From contig CALFSY010000084.1 of NCBI GenBank assembly GCA_937916365.1, forward strand, positions 1 through 5,561: DNA of 5,561 nucleotides, given 5' to 3'. The notes under the pieces are model-generated. The model was not told the DNA's origin. It saw only the letters and a program-made list of their open reading frames with translations, and did not search any database. Positions within the stretch are counted from its first letter, which is position 1; each line of letters starts with the position of its first letter. The DNA is from an uncultured Jannaschia sp. Its GTDB lineage: Bacteria; Pseudomonadota; Alphaproteobacteria; Rhodobacterales; Rhodobacteraceae. This document shows, piece after piece, positions 1 to 5,510 of the stretch. A program made the translations under genes and the position numbers.

Positions 1-42
1 ATCCAACATAATAATAATCTCCTTTTTCTAATGCTTAATTCA

Positions 43-72
43 GTTATGTATTAAATAATAAATGGACATAAC
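43..72. repeat. 7-bp inverted repeat GTTATGT / ACATAAC
   Basis: The arms at 43-49 and 66-72 are perfect reverse complements separated by 16 bases. The core GTTATG/CATAAC also occurs, in the opposite arm order, in the higBA operator region (1903-1908 and 1944-1949). It may be a protein-binding site, but similarity over six bases is weak evidence. Confidence 0.4.
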
Positions 73-94
73 GCCCCAATGCTTTCCTTTATAC

Positions 95-123
95 TTGACA
101 ATTCCTTAAAATAAGGTTAATTT
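95..123 (+). promoter_or_regulatory. Weak candidate promoter with perfect -35
   Basis: TTGACA at 95-100 is a consensus -35 box. Seventeen bases on lies TAATTT (118-123), matching the -10 consensus at only three positions. The spacer contains the inverted repeat CCTTA-AAA-TAAGG (104-116), a possible operator. Transcription would proceed toward the gene at 209. An alternative is TTGATC (135-140) with TATCGT (159-164) at 18-bp spacing. Confidence 0.25.
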
Positions 124-142
124 TGCGATTATTTTTGATCTC

Positions 143-166
143 ATACGATTTTTTTGCATATCGTAT
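143..166. repeat. 7-bp inverted repeat ATACGAT / ATCGTAT, possible operator
   Basis: Perfect arms at 143-149 and 160-166 are separated by 10 bases, so their centres lie about 17 bp apart. The repeat sits 43 bases before the start codon of the helix-turn-helix protein and overlaps the alternative promoter TTGATC/TATCGT. Autoregulation by that protein is the simplest guess. The stem is too A/T-rich to be a convincing terminator. Confidence 0.4.
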
Positions 167-208
167 TTTATTATTAGGTTTATCGGTTTTGAAAGCAGTG
201 TTTTATTT

Positions 209-886
209 ATGATTTCCTTAAAGCAAATAGATGCCGCGATTGTTCTTTTGGGCCTAAAACGCGCCGATGTCGCCCAAAATCTGGCTATCAATCCCAGCAC
301 CTTTTCAGGCTATTTTGTGGGGCGGGGCGCGATTCCGTCGGCAAAACTTACGGCCTTGCAAACATGGTTTGAAGACGCAGGGTTGGTCTTTACGCAAAAT
401 GGCGGCGTGGACGTTAATCGCGCTGATATTGTTGTCTATCGCGGGCGGCAAGGGTTTATCAGTTTTATGGACGATGTGTATGAAGCGTCCAAGCAGCAGG
501 GCGGCAATGTGTATCTGTTTAACTCCCGTCCGCGCCTGTGGCATGAATGGCTTGGCAAAGACTGGTATGCTATGCACGCCGCACGCATGGCCAAGATCGC
601 TCATCGCTTAAACATCCGCATTATCGTGGAAGACGGCGATGAATATACCATTTTGGGCGCGGCCCAACACCGCTGGTTTCCCAAAGGATTGTATCAGGGC
701 AAAATCTTTTATGCCTATGGCGATAAACTCGCCTTTTTGAATTTCACCCCCAATGATTTGACCATCACTGTGGTGCGCGAGCCGGAAATGAACGCTGTGT
801 TTTGCACCCTGTTTGAGGTCGCATGGGACCGAGAAGCCTTTGAAAAAGAACGTGACAAACAGCAAGAGGAGGACCAATGCACGTAA
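209..886 (+). CDS. Helix-turn-helix regulator-like protein with probable PLD/TrmB-like C-terminal domain
   Basis: A 225-residue cytosolic protein. Residues about 4-62 form an XRE-like small DNA-binding domain: a helix-turn-helix around residues 16-38 (LKRADVAQNLAINPSTFSGY) followed by the common ALxxxFEDAGLVF segment and a Gly-Gly turn. Residues about 73-207 resemble the ligand-sensing, catalytically dead PLD-like domain of TrmB-type regulators: a YRGRQGF start, alternating strands and helices, YAYGDKLAFLNF (168-179), and an ending of FEVAW (202-206). No PLD HxK catalytic motif is seen. It likely senses a ligand or partner and controls its own operon. The ATG at 209 has no Shine-Dalgarno but is the first in-frame ATG. 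The last 10 bases overlap the next gene, implying translational coupling. The function is inferred and the PLD-like assignment is from pattern memory. Confidence 0.8.
   Translation: MISLKQIDAAIVLLGLKRADVAQNLAINPSTFSGYFVGRGAIPSAKLTALQTWFEDAGLVFTQNGGVDVNRADIVVYRGRQGFISFMDDVYEASKQQGGNVYLFNSRPRLWHEWLGKDWYAMHAARMAKIAHRLNIRIIVEDGDEYTILGAAQHRWFPKGLYQGKIFYAYGDKLAFLNFTPNDLTITVVREPEMNAVFCTLFEVAWDREAFEKERDKQQEEDQCT
867..872 (+). promoter_or_regulatory. Strong Shine-Dalgarno inside the end of the upstream gene
   Basis: AGGAGG lies four bases before the ATG at 877 and within the final codons of the upstream gene. It is the clearest ribosome-binding site in the window and fixes the start of the 308-residue protein. 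Confidence 0.8.
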
Positions 887-1803
887 ATGACATTTTAGCA
901 CACCAGTATGTAAGAGATTTGATACAAAAGATTTGTGGCCCAAAGATCGAATTGGTCACCCGCGCGCATTGTTATGTGGTGCGCGCCAAACGGGAAGGGG
1001 CGCGCGATATTCACCGCATTATTTTGTTACCGCCCTTTGGCTTTACCGCCAACGCCCCCGATCAGATGAACTCCCACGATGAAGCGGCGTTTGCGTCGAT
1101 CCAGGTCAAAGGCGCGGTACGGCCAGGCAAGGCGGGGTTTAGCAAACTCAAAGCGTGTTTGCGCGTGGCCGCCAAAAGCGATGTGGGCACAATCAGCCTC
1201 CTCGATCAGCCTTATTTAACCTATGACCCCCACGTAACAGCGGGGGATCAGGACGGTCTGAGCCTCAAAACCTATGATGCGGGCACACCACCTTTTGCAG
1301 TGGTCAAGGAAGATGGCTATGGGTTTTACCACAATCTTGAAAACCGCACGGGCGATTGGCTGGTGCTGAAGCTGCACAAAATCCTACGCCCGTCGCGGGG
1401 GTTGGCCTTAGGGCCGTTTCTGGCCGCGTTACCCAATCACAGCGCGGCGATCCTCAAAACCCTTCATGGAGCCATTGTCGCCCAAGGGGATGGGGTGTAT
1501 CATACGGCACCCGATCTGGTGGCCGCCGTGACCGCCTTGCCCGTGTCCCACGCCCTGCCGCCTTTGATCGAAATGCTGCACATCCATGATAGCGGAATGC
1601 ACGAAGCGTGCACGGTGTTTTCTATCATTCTAAAACTTGGTAAGCGCCACCCCCAGATTGTGGCAAGCCACCTGCGCCAAGCGGACGCGGCCAACGCCGT
1701 GCCTCCTTATTACGCGGATCAACTGCTTAAAAAGCTTGGCCAGCATCCCCAAAGCCCCGTCCCCGATAACACCGCCACCCTCTACCGCCTTGGGATGGCG
1801 TAA
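877..1803 (+). CDS. Hypothetical protein, second gene of the regulator-linked pair
   Basis: A 308-residue protein I do not recognise. It has no signal peptide or membrane segment and is probably cytosolic. The N-terminal half looks strand-rich (for example residues 24-56, with a hydrophobic IILLPPFGF run). Residues about 143-175 include FAVVKEDGYGFYHNLE followed by an aromatic and lysine-rich stretch. Residues about 177-295 look like successive amphipathic helices, possibly a helical-repeat fold. No Walker, nuclease, HUH or helix-turn-helix motif is evident. The start is set by AGGAGG at 867-872, and the 10-base overlap with the preceding gene argues that the two act together. It could be an effector controlled by the upstream sensor-like protein or a plasmid maintenance or replication factor; neither is demonstrated. 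Confidence 0.8.
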   Translation: MHVNDILAHQYVRDLIQKICGPKIELVTRAHCYVVRAKREGARDIHRIILLPPFGFTANAPDQMNSHDEAAFASIQVKGAVRPGKAGFSKLKACLRVAAKSDVGTISLLDQPYLTYDPHVTAGDQDGLSLKTYDAGTPPFAVVKEDGYGFYHNLENRTGDWLVLKLHKILRPSRGLALGPFLAALPNHSAAILKTLHGAIVAQGDGVYHTAPDLVAAVTALPVSHALPPLIEMLHIHDSGMHEACTVFSIILKLGKRHPQIVASHLRQADAANAVPPYYADQLLKKLGQHPQSPVPDNTATLYRLGMA

Positions 1804-1876
1804 GGCCGCCCACCACACTGGCAAATACACCTAGGCGGGGCAGGGGGAATGACATATCTTTTCAGCGCGTCTCGAT

Positions 1877-1895
1877 CACCCGATGCGGGGTGTTT
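1877..1895 (+). terminator. Possible weak intrinsic terminator after the two-gene unit
   Basis: CACCC (1877-1881) can pair with GGGTG (1888-1892), and an alternative register pairs CCCG with CGGG around an ATG loop. Only three T residues follow. It lies 74 bases after the stop of the 308-residue gene and before the higBA promoter, the expected place, but the U-tract is short. Confidence 0.3.
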
Positions 1896-1899
1896 AATC

Positions 1900-1952
1900 T
1901 ATCATAACAATGATTGTTACGCTTGACGTATTGCGTCACACCTGTTATGATA
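1900..1952. promoter_or_regulatory. higBA operator region with nested inverted repeats
   Basis: A perfect 10-bp inverted repeat, TATCATAACA (1900-1909) and TGTTATGATA (1943-1952), brackets the -35 box and covers the -10 box. Within it are TAACAA-TGA-TTGTTA (1905-1919) and TGACG-TATTG-CGTCA (1924-1938), the latter over the -35. HigA-type antitoxins bind inverted repeats overlapping their promoters, so these are the likely sites for HigA or the HigBA complex. Which repeat is used cannot be decided from sequence. Confidence 0.6.
1923..1951 (+). promoter_or_regulatory. Strong sigma-70-like promoter of higBA
   Basis: TTGACG (1923-1928) and TATGAT (1946-1951) are each one base from consensus and sit at the ideal 17-bp spacing. 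Expected transcription start is about 1957-1959, only two to four bases before the higB ATG at 1961, so the mRNA would be leaderless or nearly so. No Shine-Dalgarno precedes that ATG, which agrees. Confidence 0.7.
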
Positions 1953-1960
1953 TAAACAAT

Positions 1961-2245
1961 ATGATCTTGAATTACGGCGATAAAAAAACAGTACAATTCG
2001 CGCGCGGGGAGAGGGTCAAAACGTTTGAGGCATTTGCAGAACAGGCCGAGCGCCGTTTGGCGATCCTGAATGCGGCAACTTCTTTGGACGATCTGCGTGG
2101 ATTGCGCTCCAACAGGCTCGAACGTCTGCGGGGCGCCCGCACTGGACAGTATTCTATTCGGATCAACCAGCAGTGGCGGATTTGTTTTGAATGGCCAGAA
2201 CATGATTCAGGACCAAGCAATGTTGAAATTGTGGATTACCACTAA
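1961..2245 (+). CDS. higB: HigB/RelE-family toxin (type II toxin-antitoxin)
   Basis: A 94-residue toxin of the HigB (RelE/ParE superfamily) type. Members bind the ribosome and cleave translated mRNA, and are neutralised by HigA. Family marks are the charged N-terminal helices, the GLRSNRLERLRG stretch (47-58), GQYSIRINQQWRICFEW (62-78) and the C-terminal IVDYH (90-94). The length fits the family's roughly 92 residues. I chose the ATG at 1961 because an in-frame ATG at 1910 lies upstream of the promoter's -35 box and adds 17 residues the family lacks. Toxin-first order, with the antitoxin 14 bases downstream, is typical of higBA. All expected regions are present, so it is probably functional. 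It likely stabilises the element. Confidence 0.9.
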   Translation: MILNYGDKKTVQFARGERVKTFEAFAEQAERRLAILNAATSLDDLRGLRSNRLERLRGARTGQYSIRINQQWRICFEWPEHDSGPSNVEIVDYH

Positions 2246-2250
2246 ACGAA

Positions 2251-2254
2251 AGGA
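2251..2254 (+). promoter_or_regulatory. Shine-Dalgarno of higA
   Basis: AGGA, within an A-rich context, precedes two tandem ATG codons at 2260 (5-base spacing) and 2263 (8-base spacing). The second has the better spacing; the choice changes the protein by one methionine. The toxin, by contrast, has no such site. Confidence 0.55.
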
Positions 2255-2259
2255 AATAG

Positions 2260-2586
2260 ATGATGTTCAAACGTGCCATACATCCAGGCCAGATACTTAA
2301 AGACGAACTGGACGACCTAAACGTAACCCCCACCGCGTTTGCACGCCAAATTGACGTGCCAACCAACCGCGTGACACAGATTATTGCCGGAAAACGTAGC
2401 GTGACGGGCGATACGGCCTTGCGCTTGGGGCATTGGTTTGGGATTGATCCGCAGTTTTGGCTGAACCTGCAAACGCAGTTCGAGCTGGCGCTTGCAGATA
2501 AACAAACCGGGGCGGCAATCGCCAAACTACCCACCAGTGCGAGCCTGCCCAAACACACCTCAACCGATCAGCACAGCCCCGTTTGA
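2260..2586 (+). CDS. higA: HigA-family antitoxin, XRE-type DNA-binding protein
   Basis: A 108-residue antitoxin that would bind and block HigB and repress the operon. It opens with the family signature HPGQILKDEL (8-17). A helix-turn-helix follows around residues 23-45, with TAFARQIDVP, NRVTQIIAGKR and then VTGDTALRLGHWFG (48-61), and the characteristic DPQFWLNLQTQFEL (63-76). The last 25 or so residues are Thr/Ser/Pro-rich and outside the conserved core. It lies 14 bases after higB, so the two are co-transcribed. It probably binds the inverted repeats at 1900-1952. The start at 2260 could equally be 2263. Family assignment is firm; DNA-binding specificity is inferred. Confidence 0.93.
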   Translation: MMFKRAIHPGQILKDELDDLNVTPTAFARQIDVPTNRVTQIIAGKRSVTGDTALRLGHWFGIDPQFWLNLQTQFELALADKQTGAAIAKLPTSASLPKHTSTDQHSPV

Positions 2587-2601
2587 GTGCCCCTTAATCA
2601 T

Positions 2602-2634
2602 ATCTGCCGTCTCAACACACCTCAGATGTTTTTT
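2602..2634 (+). terminator. Possible weak terminator of higBA
   Basis: ATCTG (2602-2606) can pair with CAGAT (2623-2627), followed by G and then six T residues (2629-2634). The 16-base loop and 5-bp stem are weak, but the T-run lies where rightward higBA transcription should end, facing the convergent relaxase gene whose stop is at 2635. Confidence 0.3.
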
Positions 2635-5148
2635 CTATGACTGAAACTTTTGCGATAGCCCAAACCCGATCTCCTGGGCGCGGCTTTGGTGCTGGCTGGC
2701 GTCCTCGGTCGCCCCTTGCACAACGTCATTGAAGGCCGTGGCACGCTCCGTGCCATAGCGTCGCCACGCCTGGCGCTCTTCCTGCCGGTCGGCACGCGCG
2801 GCCTGTTTGAGCTGCTGCGCCGCCGTAATAAAATCATTGAGAATCGACGTATCTTTGGCCATTCGGGTCGATGCAAAGCGCCCAAACAAATCGCGCCACG
2901 TTGAGGCCCGCTGCGCCTGACGGCCACGCTGTGCCACGCCAATGTTTCGCCCCTTTTTGGTTTGTTGCTTGATAAACCACCCCATCATTGCCTCGCGGCT
3001 CTCGCGTTTTTCGCGTTCATAAACTGTCCGGTTTTTCCGGCGGGCGTTGACATTTTCACCCTGCCGCCGTCGGTGCGCGTTGAGGGCACTGCCTTCGGTA
3101 ATCTGTAACCCATGCGTTCGTTCAAACGCATTTGCCCAGCTTCGCAGTTTTTTATGTGAGTTCGACAGCTTAGACGCTTTTTTGCCATTCGCCTGTTCTA
3201 CGGCGGTGGACGCGCTCATCCCCGTTTCAGGATGAACCAAGTTGACCATCACATGCACATGTGGCACCCCATCAAGATGTTGAACGGCGATGGCCTCGTG
3301 ATTGTGCAACCGCAAGGCTATCAAGGACTCCCGAACAGCCTGTTTTTGCACGCTGTGGCTTGGGGCGTCTGCCTCTGGCCATGTGATCGAATAATGGTAG
3401 ACGGGTTTTTCGCAGGCTTTGCCCGCCTTGATCCCGTTGGCTTGCTTTAACAAGGCCGCACTATCGGCGGTGCTTTGCATCACTTTCCACGCGGCCTCCG
3501 GAGGCACCTGGCCCACATTCATCGCCATGGACCATCCCACGCGGTTTTTTTGGGGTTTGGCGGCAGCGGCGTTAAACGTTCGGCTCTCCCGCTGTTGATC
3601 GGCATGTTCCACAAAATCTAAGGTGGAGCTTTTTAACCCTGCATTACTGATATTTTTTGTCAAAGACCGCGTATTGATCATTTCGGTGCGATCCACAAAC
3701 ATCTGTGCGCCATCGCGGTGACGGGTCATGGCGACATAAGTCATATGCCGATCCATTGAACGGGTGGCGTAAACAAAGGTGCGGTCCACCGTCACCCCCT
3801 GCGCCTTGTGCATTGTCATCGCATAACCATGGTCAAATGCGGTGTAATCTTTGGGGTTGAATGCCAACTGCCGCCCATCGGCAAACTGCACATCAATCTG
3901 GTCTTGGGTGACGGCCAAAACAAAGGCCACTGTCCCATTCTTGACCCCCATGTCACGATTGTTTTCCAAAAACACCAGCCGGTCATGGCCGGCAAACTCC
4001 CGCAGCCCATCACGGGTTTTCAGGGGGGTGTCTTGGCCCACAATAATGCCCTGATCTTTGAGCTCTTGCCGGATGGCCGTGTTCATCAGGCGAACGTCCT
4101 CACGGCGATGGGCAAGTGCGAGGCGTGATTTATAGGGATTGGCCTGCCGATCCGCAGCATATGCTTTGACCAAGGCGTGACGCGCTGCCTGGCCTGTCGC
4201 CTCAAACTGGATTGCCCCATGTGCTTCATACGCTTCCAGGGCTTTTGTGGTTTGCTGCGAAGCAAAGTCCCGCGATGCCTGCTGTTGCCAGCCGTCTTTT
4301 TGACGACGGACATCATCAAGACGCGCGGCATCGGTGCGCTCCAAAATCGTACGAAAAGCCGCCCCCGCATTGATCGCCTGGAGCTGCTCCTCATCTCCGA
4401 TCAGCACAACCTTGGCACCCCGATCCTGTGCCTCACGGATAAATCCTGCCATTTGACGACTGCCGATCATTCCGGCTTCGTCAATGACCAAGACATCCCC
4501 GTCCTCCAGCTGACCATACCCCTGAGACCACGCGCGTGTGTAAGACGCCAATGTGCGGCTCTCAATACCCGCCGCCGCCTGCAGCTCTTCCGCCGCCTTG
4601 CCCGCGAGGGCCGCACCATAAACACGATACCCTTGGGCTTCCCAAGCGCGGCGTGCGGCGGCCAACATTGTGCTTTTTCCTGTGCCTGCTTTGCCACTAA
4701 CGGCCACGATCTGCGCCGCATCGGTGACATGCTCAATCGCGGTGATCTGCTCTGCGCTCAACGCCCCGCCTTGTCGCATCAGCTCTGCATTTGTCGTTTC
4801 AATGGCGTCTTTGACATGACTATTTGAGACCCCAAAACCCGTTTTACCCTTCATCTGAACAACACGTTGCATCATATCCCGTTCGGTGGTGATCATTTCT
4901 TTGGTTGTATAAAGGTGCACACCTTCACTGCTCTCCCCGCTATCAAGGATCACAATCTGATCATCCCCTAAAACCCGGGTCACCTCGTCGTGTTCCACAT
5001 GCTTTTGTATGTCTTGAACACCAAACACGCTCTGTTTGTCGGTGATTTTCGCCAAAACCTCCTCTGAGGAAATTTCGCGCTTACCACTGTGCAGGTATGT
5101 GGAAAGCCCCTTAAAATTGTCACCACGGTCAAGTTCTATCGGATTCAT
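2635..5148 (-). CDS. MobP-type relaxase with a TraA-like helicase inserted inside the relaxase domain
   Basis: An 837-residue conjugative relaxase-helicase that would nick oriT, stay bound to the transferred strand and unwind it. Residues 9-23 hold NFKGLSTYLHSGK, resembling MobP/VirD2 motif I, with Tyr18 as likely nucleophile. Residues about 27-525 are an SF1B helicase like the TraA C-terminus: Walker A GKAGTGKST (152-160), Walker B VIDEAG (221-226), GDEEQL (251-256), RRQ (281-283), GYAMTMHKAQGVT (441-453) and YVAMTR (471-476). MobP sequence resumes at KNRVGW (534-539) and YHYSITW (584-590), with metal-binding HxDxxxHxHxxxN at H624, D626, H630, H632 and N636. The tail from about 685 is basic and helical. 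The reading frame is continuous. The ATG at 5148 starts just before the relaxase motif; a TTG at 5166 lacks a Shine-Dalgarno. It overlaps mobC by 20 bases. Confidence 0.93.
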   Translation of the reverse strand: MNPIELDRGDNFKGLSTYLHSGKREISSEEVLAKITDKQSVFGVQDIQKHVEHDEVTRVLGDDQIVILDSGESSEGVHLYTTKEMITTERDMMQRVVQMKGKTGFGVSNSHVKDAIETTNAELMRQGGALSAEQITAIEHVTDAAQIVAVSGKAGTGKSTMLAAARRAWEAQGYRVYGAALAGKAAEELQAAAGIESRTLASYTRAWSQGYGQLEDGDVLVIDEAGMIGSRQMAGFIREAQDRGAKVVLIGDEEQLQAINAGAAFRTILERTDAARLDDVRRQKDGWQQQASRDFASQQTTKALEAYEAHGAIQFEATGQAARHALVKAYAADRQANPYKSRLALAHRREDVRLMNTAIRQELKDQGIIVGQDTPLKTRDGLREFAGHDRLVFLENNRDMGVKNGTVAFVLAVTQDQIDVQFADGRQLAFNPKDYTAFDHGYAMTMHKAQGVTVDRTFVYATRSMDRHMTYVAMTRHRDGAQMFVDRTEMINTRSLTKNISNAGLKSSTLDFVEHADQQRESRTFNAAAAKPQKNRVGWSMAMNVGQVPPEAAWKVMQSTADSAALLKQANGIKAGKACEKPVYHYSITWPEADAPSHSVQKQAVRESLIALRLHNHEAIAVQHLDGVPHVHVMVNLVHPETGMSASTAVEQANGKKASKLSNSHKKLRSWANAFERTHGLQITEGSALNAHRRRQGENVNARRKNRTVYEREKRESREAMMGWFIKQQTKKGRNIGVAQRGRQAQRASTWRDLFGRFASTRMAKDTSILNDFITAAQQLKQAARADRQEERQAWRRYGTERATAFNDVVQGATEDASQHQSRAQEIGFGLSQKFQS

Positions 5149-5473
5149 TGAGTTTATCCATTGCAAGGTGAATACGATCTAATGCGTCAACGATCTTACC
5201 TAAATTCGTGCTGTGACCGGCGTTCATCCGTTTGGCGATCTGATTGAGATTCACACCGATACGATTGAGCGCGCTCACCGCGTGCGCGTTCAGTTTCTCT
5301 TCGGATGGCGGGGCGGGAAGGCGAACACCAAGCAAACGGCGGCGGGTCAGCTCGGCAAGGCCAATCCCGTATTGCTGCGCCACAAGCTGTGCCTGGGCGT
5401 GTTCAAGAGCGGTGAGGCGCACGCGAACGTAGTGCGTCTTGCGGGCATGGGCGGGCAGTTTCGGACGGGCCAT
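5129..5473 (-). CDS. mobC: MobC-family relaxosome accessory protein
   Basis: A 114-residue mobilization protein. MobC proteins bind oriT and help the relaxase open DNA at nic. The N-terminus (residues 13-49) fits a ribbon-helix-helix domain, with strand YVRVRLTALEHAQ and helices ending in the usual TRRRLLG. The MobC signature NRIGVNLNQIAKRMN is at 70-84, and the length is normal for the family. It is the first gene of the leftward mob operon; its stop lies inside the start of the relaxase gene, indicating coupled translation. The ATG at 5473 has no Shine-Dalgarno, and a TATACT -10 box ends eight bases before it, so translation may be leaderless. It probably represses its own promoter by binding the inverted repeat at 5489-5506. 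Confidence 0.92.
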   Translation of the reverse strand: MARPKLPAHARKTHYVRVRLTALEHAQAQLVAQQYGIGLAELTRRRLLGVRLPAPPSEEKLNAHAVSALNRIGVNLNQIAKRMNAGHSTNLGKIVDALDRIHLAMDKLNESDRT

Positions 5474-5481
5474 GGTGCGTA

Positions 5482-5510
5482 AGTATACTAGATTTTCATA
5501 AATCTACCAG
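5482..5510 (-). promoter_or_regulatory. Candidate mobC-relaxase promoter, near-leaderless
   Basis: Reading leftward, TATACT (5487 down to 5482) is a good -10 box. At 17-bp spacing the -35 position (5510 to 5505) reads CTGGTA, matching the consensus at three of six positions. Transcription would start near 5475, about two bases before the mobC ATG. The weak -35 and the repeat in the spacer suggest regulation by relaxosome proteins. Confidence 0.45.
5489..5506. repeat. 7-bp inverted repeat TAGATTT / AAATCTA in the mobC promoter
   Basis: Perfect arms (5489-5495 and 5500-5506) flank a 4-base TCAT spacer. The repeat fills the interval between the proposed -10 and -35 boxes, so a bound protein would block transcription. 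MobC, a likely ribbon-helix-helix protein, is the natural candidate. Confidence 0.55.

Larger units (their letters stand above)
1..208. other. AT-rich intergenic region with inverted repeats; possible regulatory or origin region
   Basis: No gene is visible here. The stretch is markedly richer in A and T than the coding regions. It holds three short perfect inverted repeats (43-72, 104-116, 143-166) and several T-runs following CG dinucleotides (near 126, 146, 162 and 184). A perfect TTGACA hexamer lies at 95-100, but the best -10 at 17-bp spacing (118-123, TAATTT) is poor. It probably carries the promoter and operators of the rightward gene at 209. If the window is circular it joins the AT-rich region upstream of mobC and could be a replication origin, but no clear iterons or DnaA boxes were found. 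Confidence 0.45.

Noticed and set aside
305..943. Several 99-114 residue minus-strand and alternate-frame open frames over the first two genes.
   Set aside because: They overlap genes with coherent domain signals and a clear ribosome-binding site, and their translations show no family resemblance.
1806..1838. CCGCC / GGCGG pairing just after the 308-residue gene, considered as a terminator.
   Set aside because: The stem is only 5 bp, the loop is 23 bases and there is no T-run; the hairpin at 1877-1892 is a better candidate.
1910..1960. An upstream ATG at 1910 in frame with higB, giving a 111-residue toxin.
   Set aside because: It lies upstream of the promoter -35 box, is embedded in operator repeats, has no Shine-Dalgarno, and adds 17 residues the family lacks.
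2552..2624. An 11-base direct repeat AACACACCTCA at 2552-2562 and 2614-2624.
   Set aside because: One copy is inside higA's poorly conserved tail, the other just after it. There are only two copies and no flanking duplication, so it is probably chance or a small local duplication.
4177..4827. A 216-residue open frame on the + strand, opposite the helicase part of the relaxase gene.
   Set aside because: It lies fully antisense to well-conserved helicase motifs, its translation is Cys/Arg-rich without recognisable features, and no ribosome-binding site was seen. It is a shadow of the coding strand.
5154..5163. TTTATCCATT resembling a DnaA box.
   Set aside because: It lies inside coding sequence where mobC and the extended relaxase frame run, differs from TTATCCACA at two positions, and has no companion boxes.
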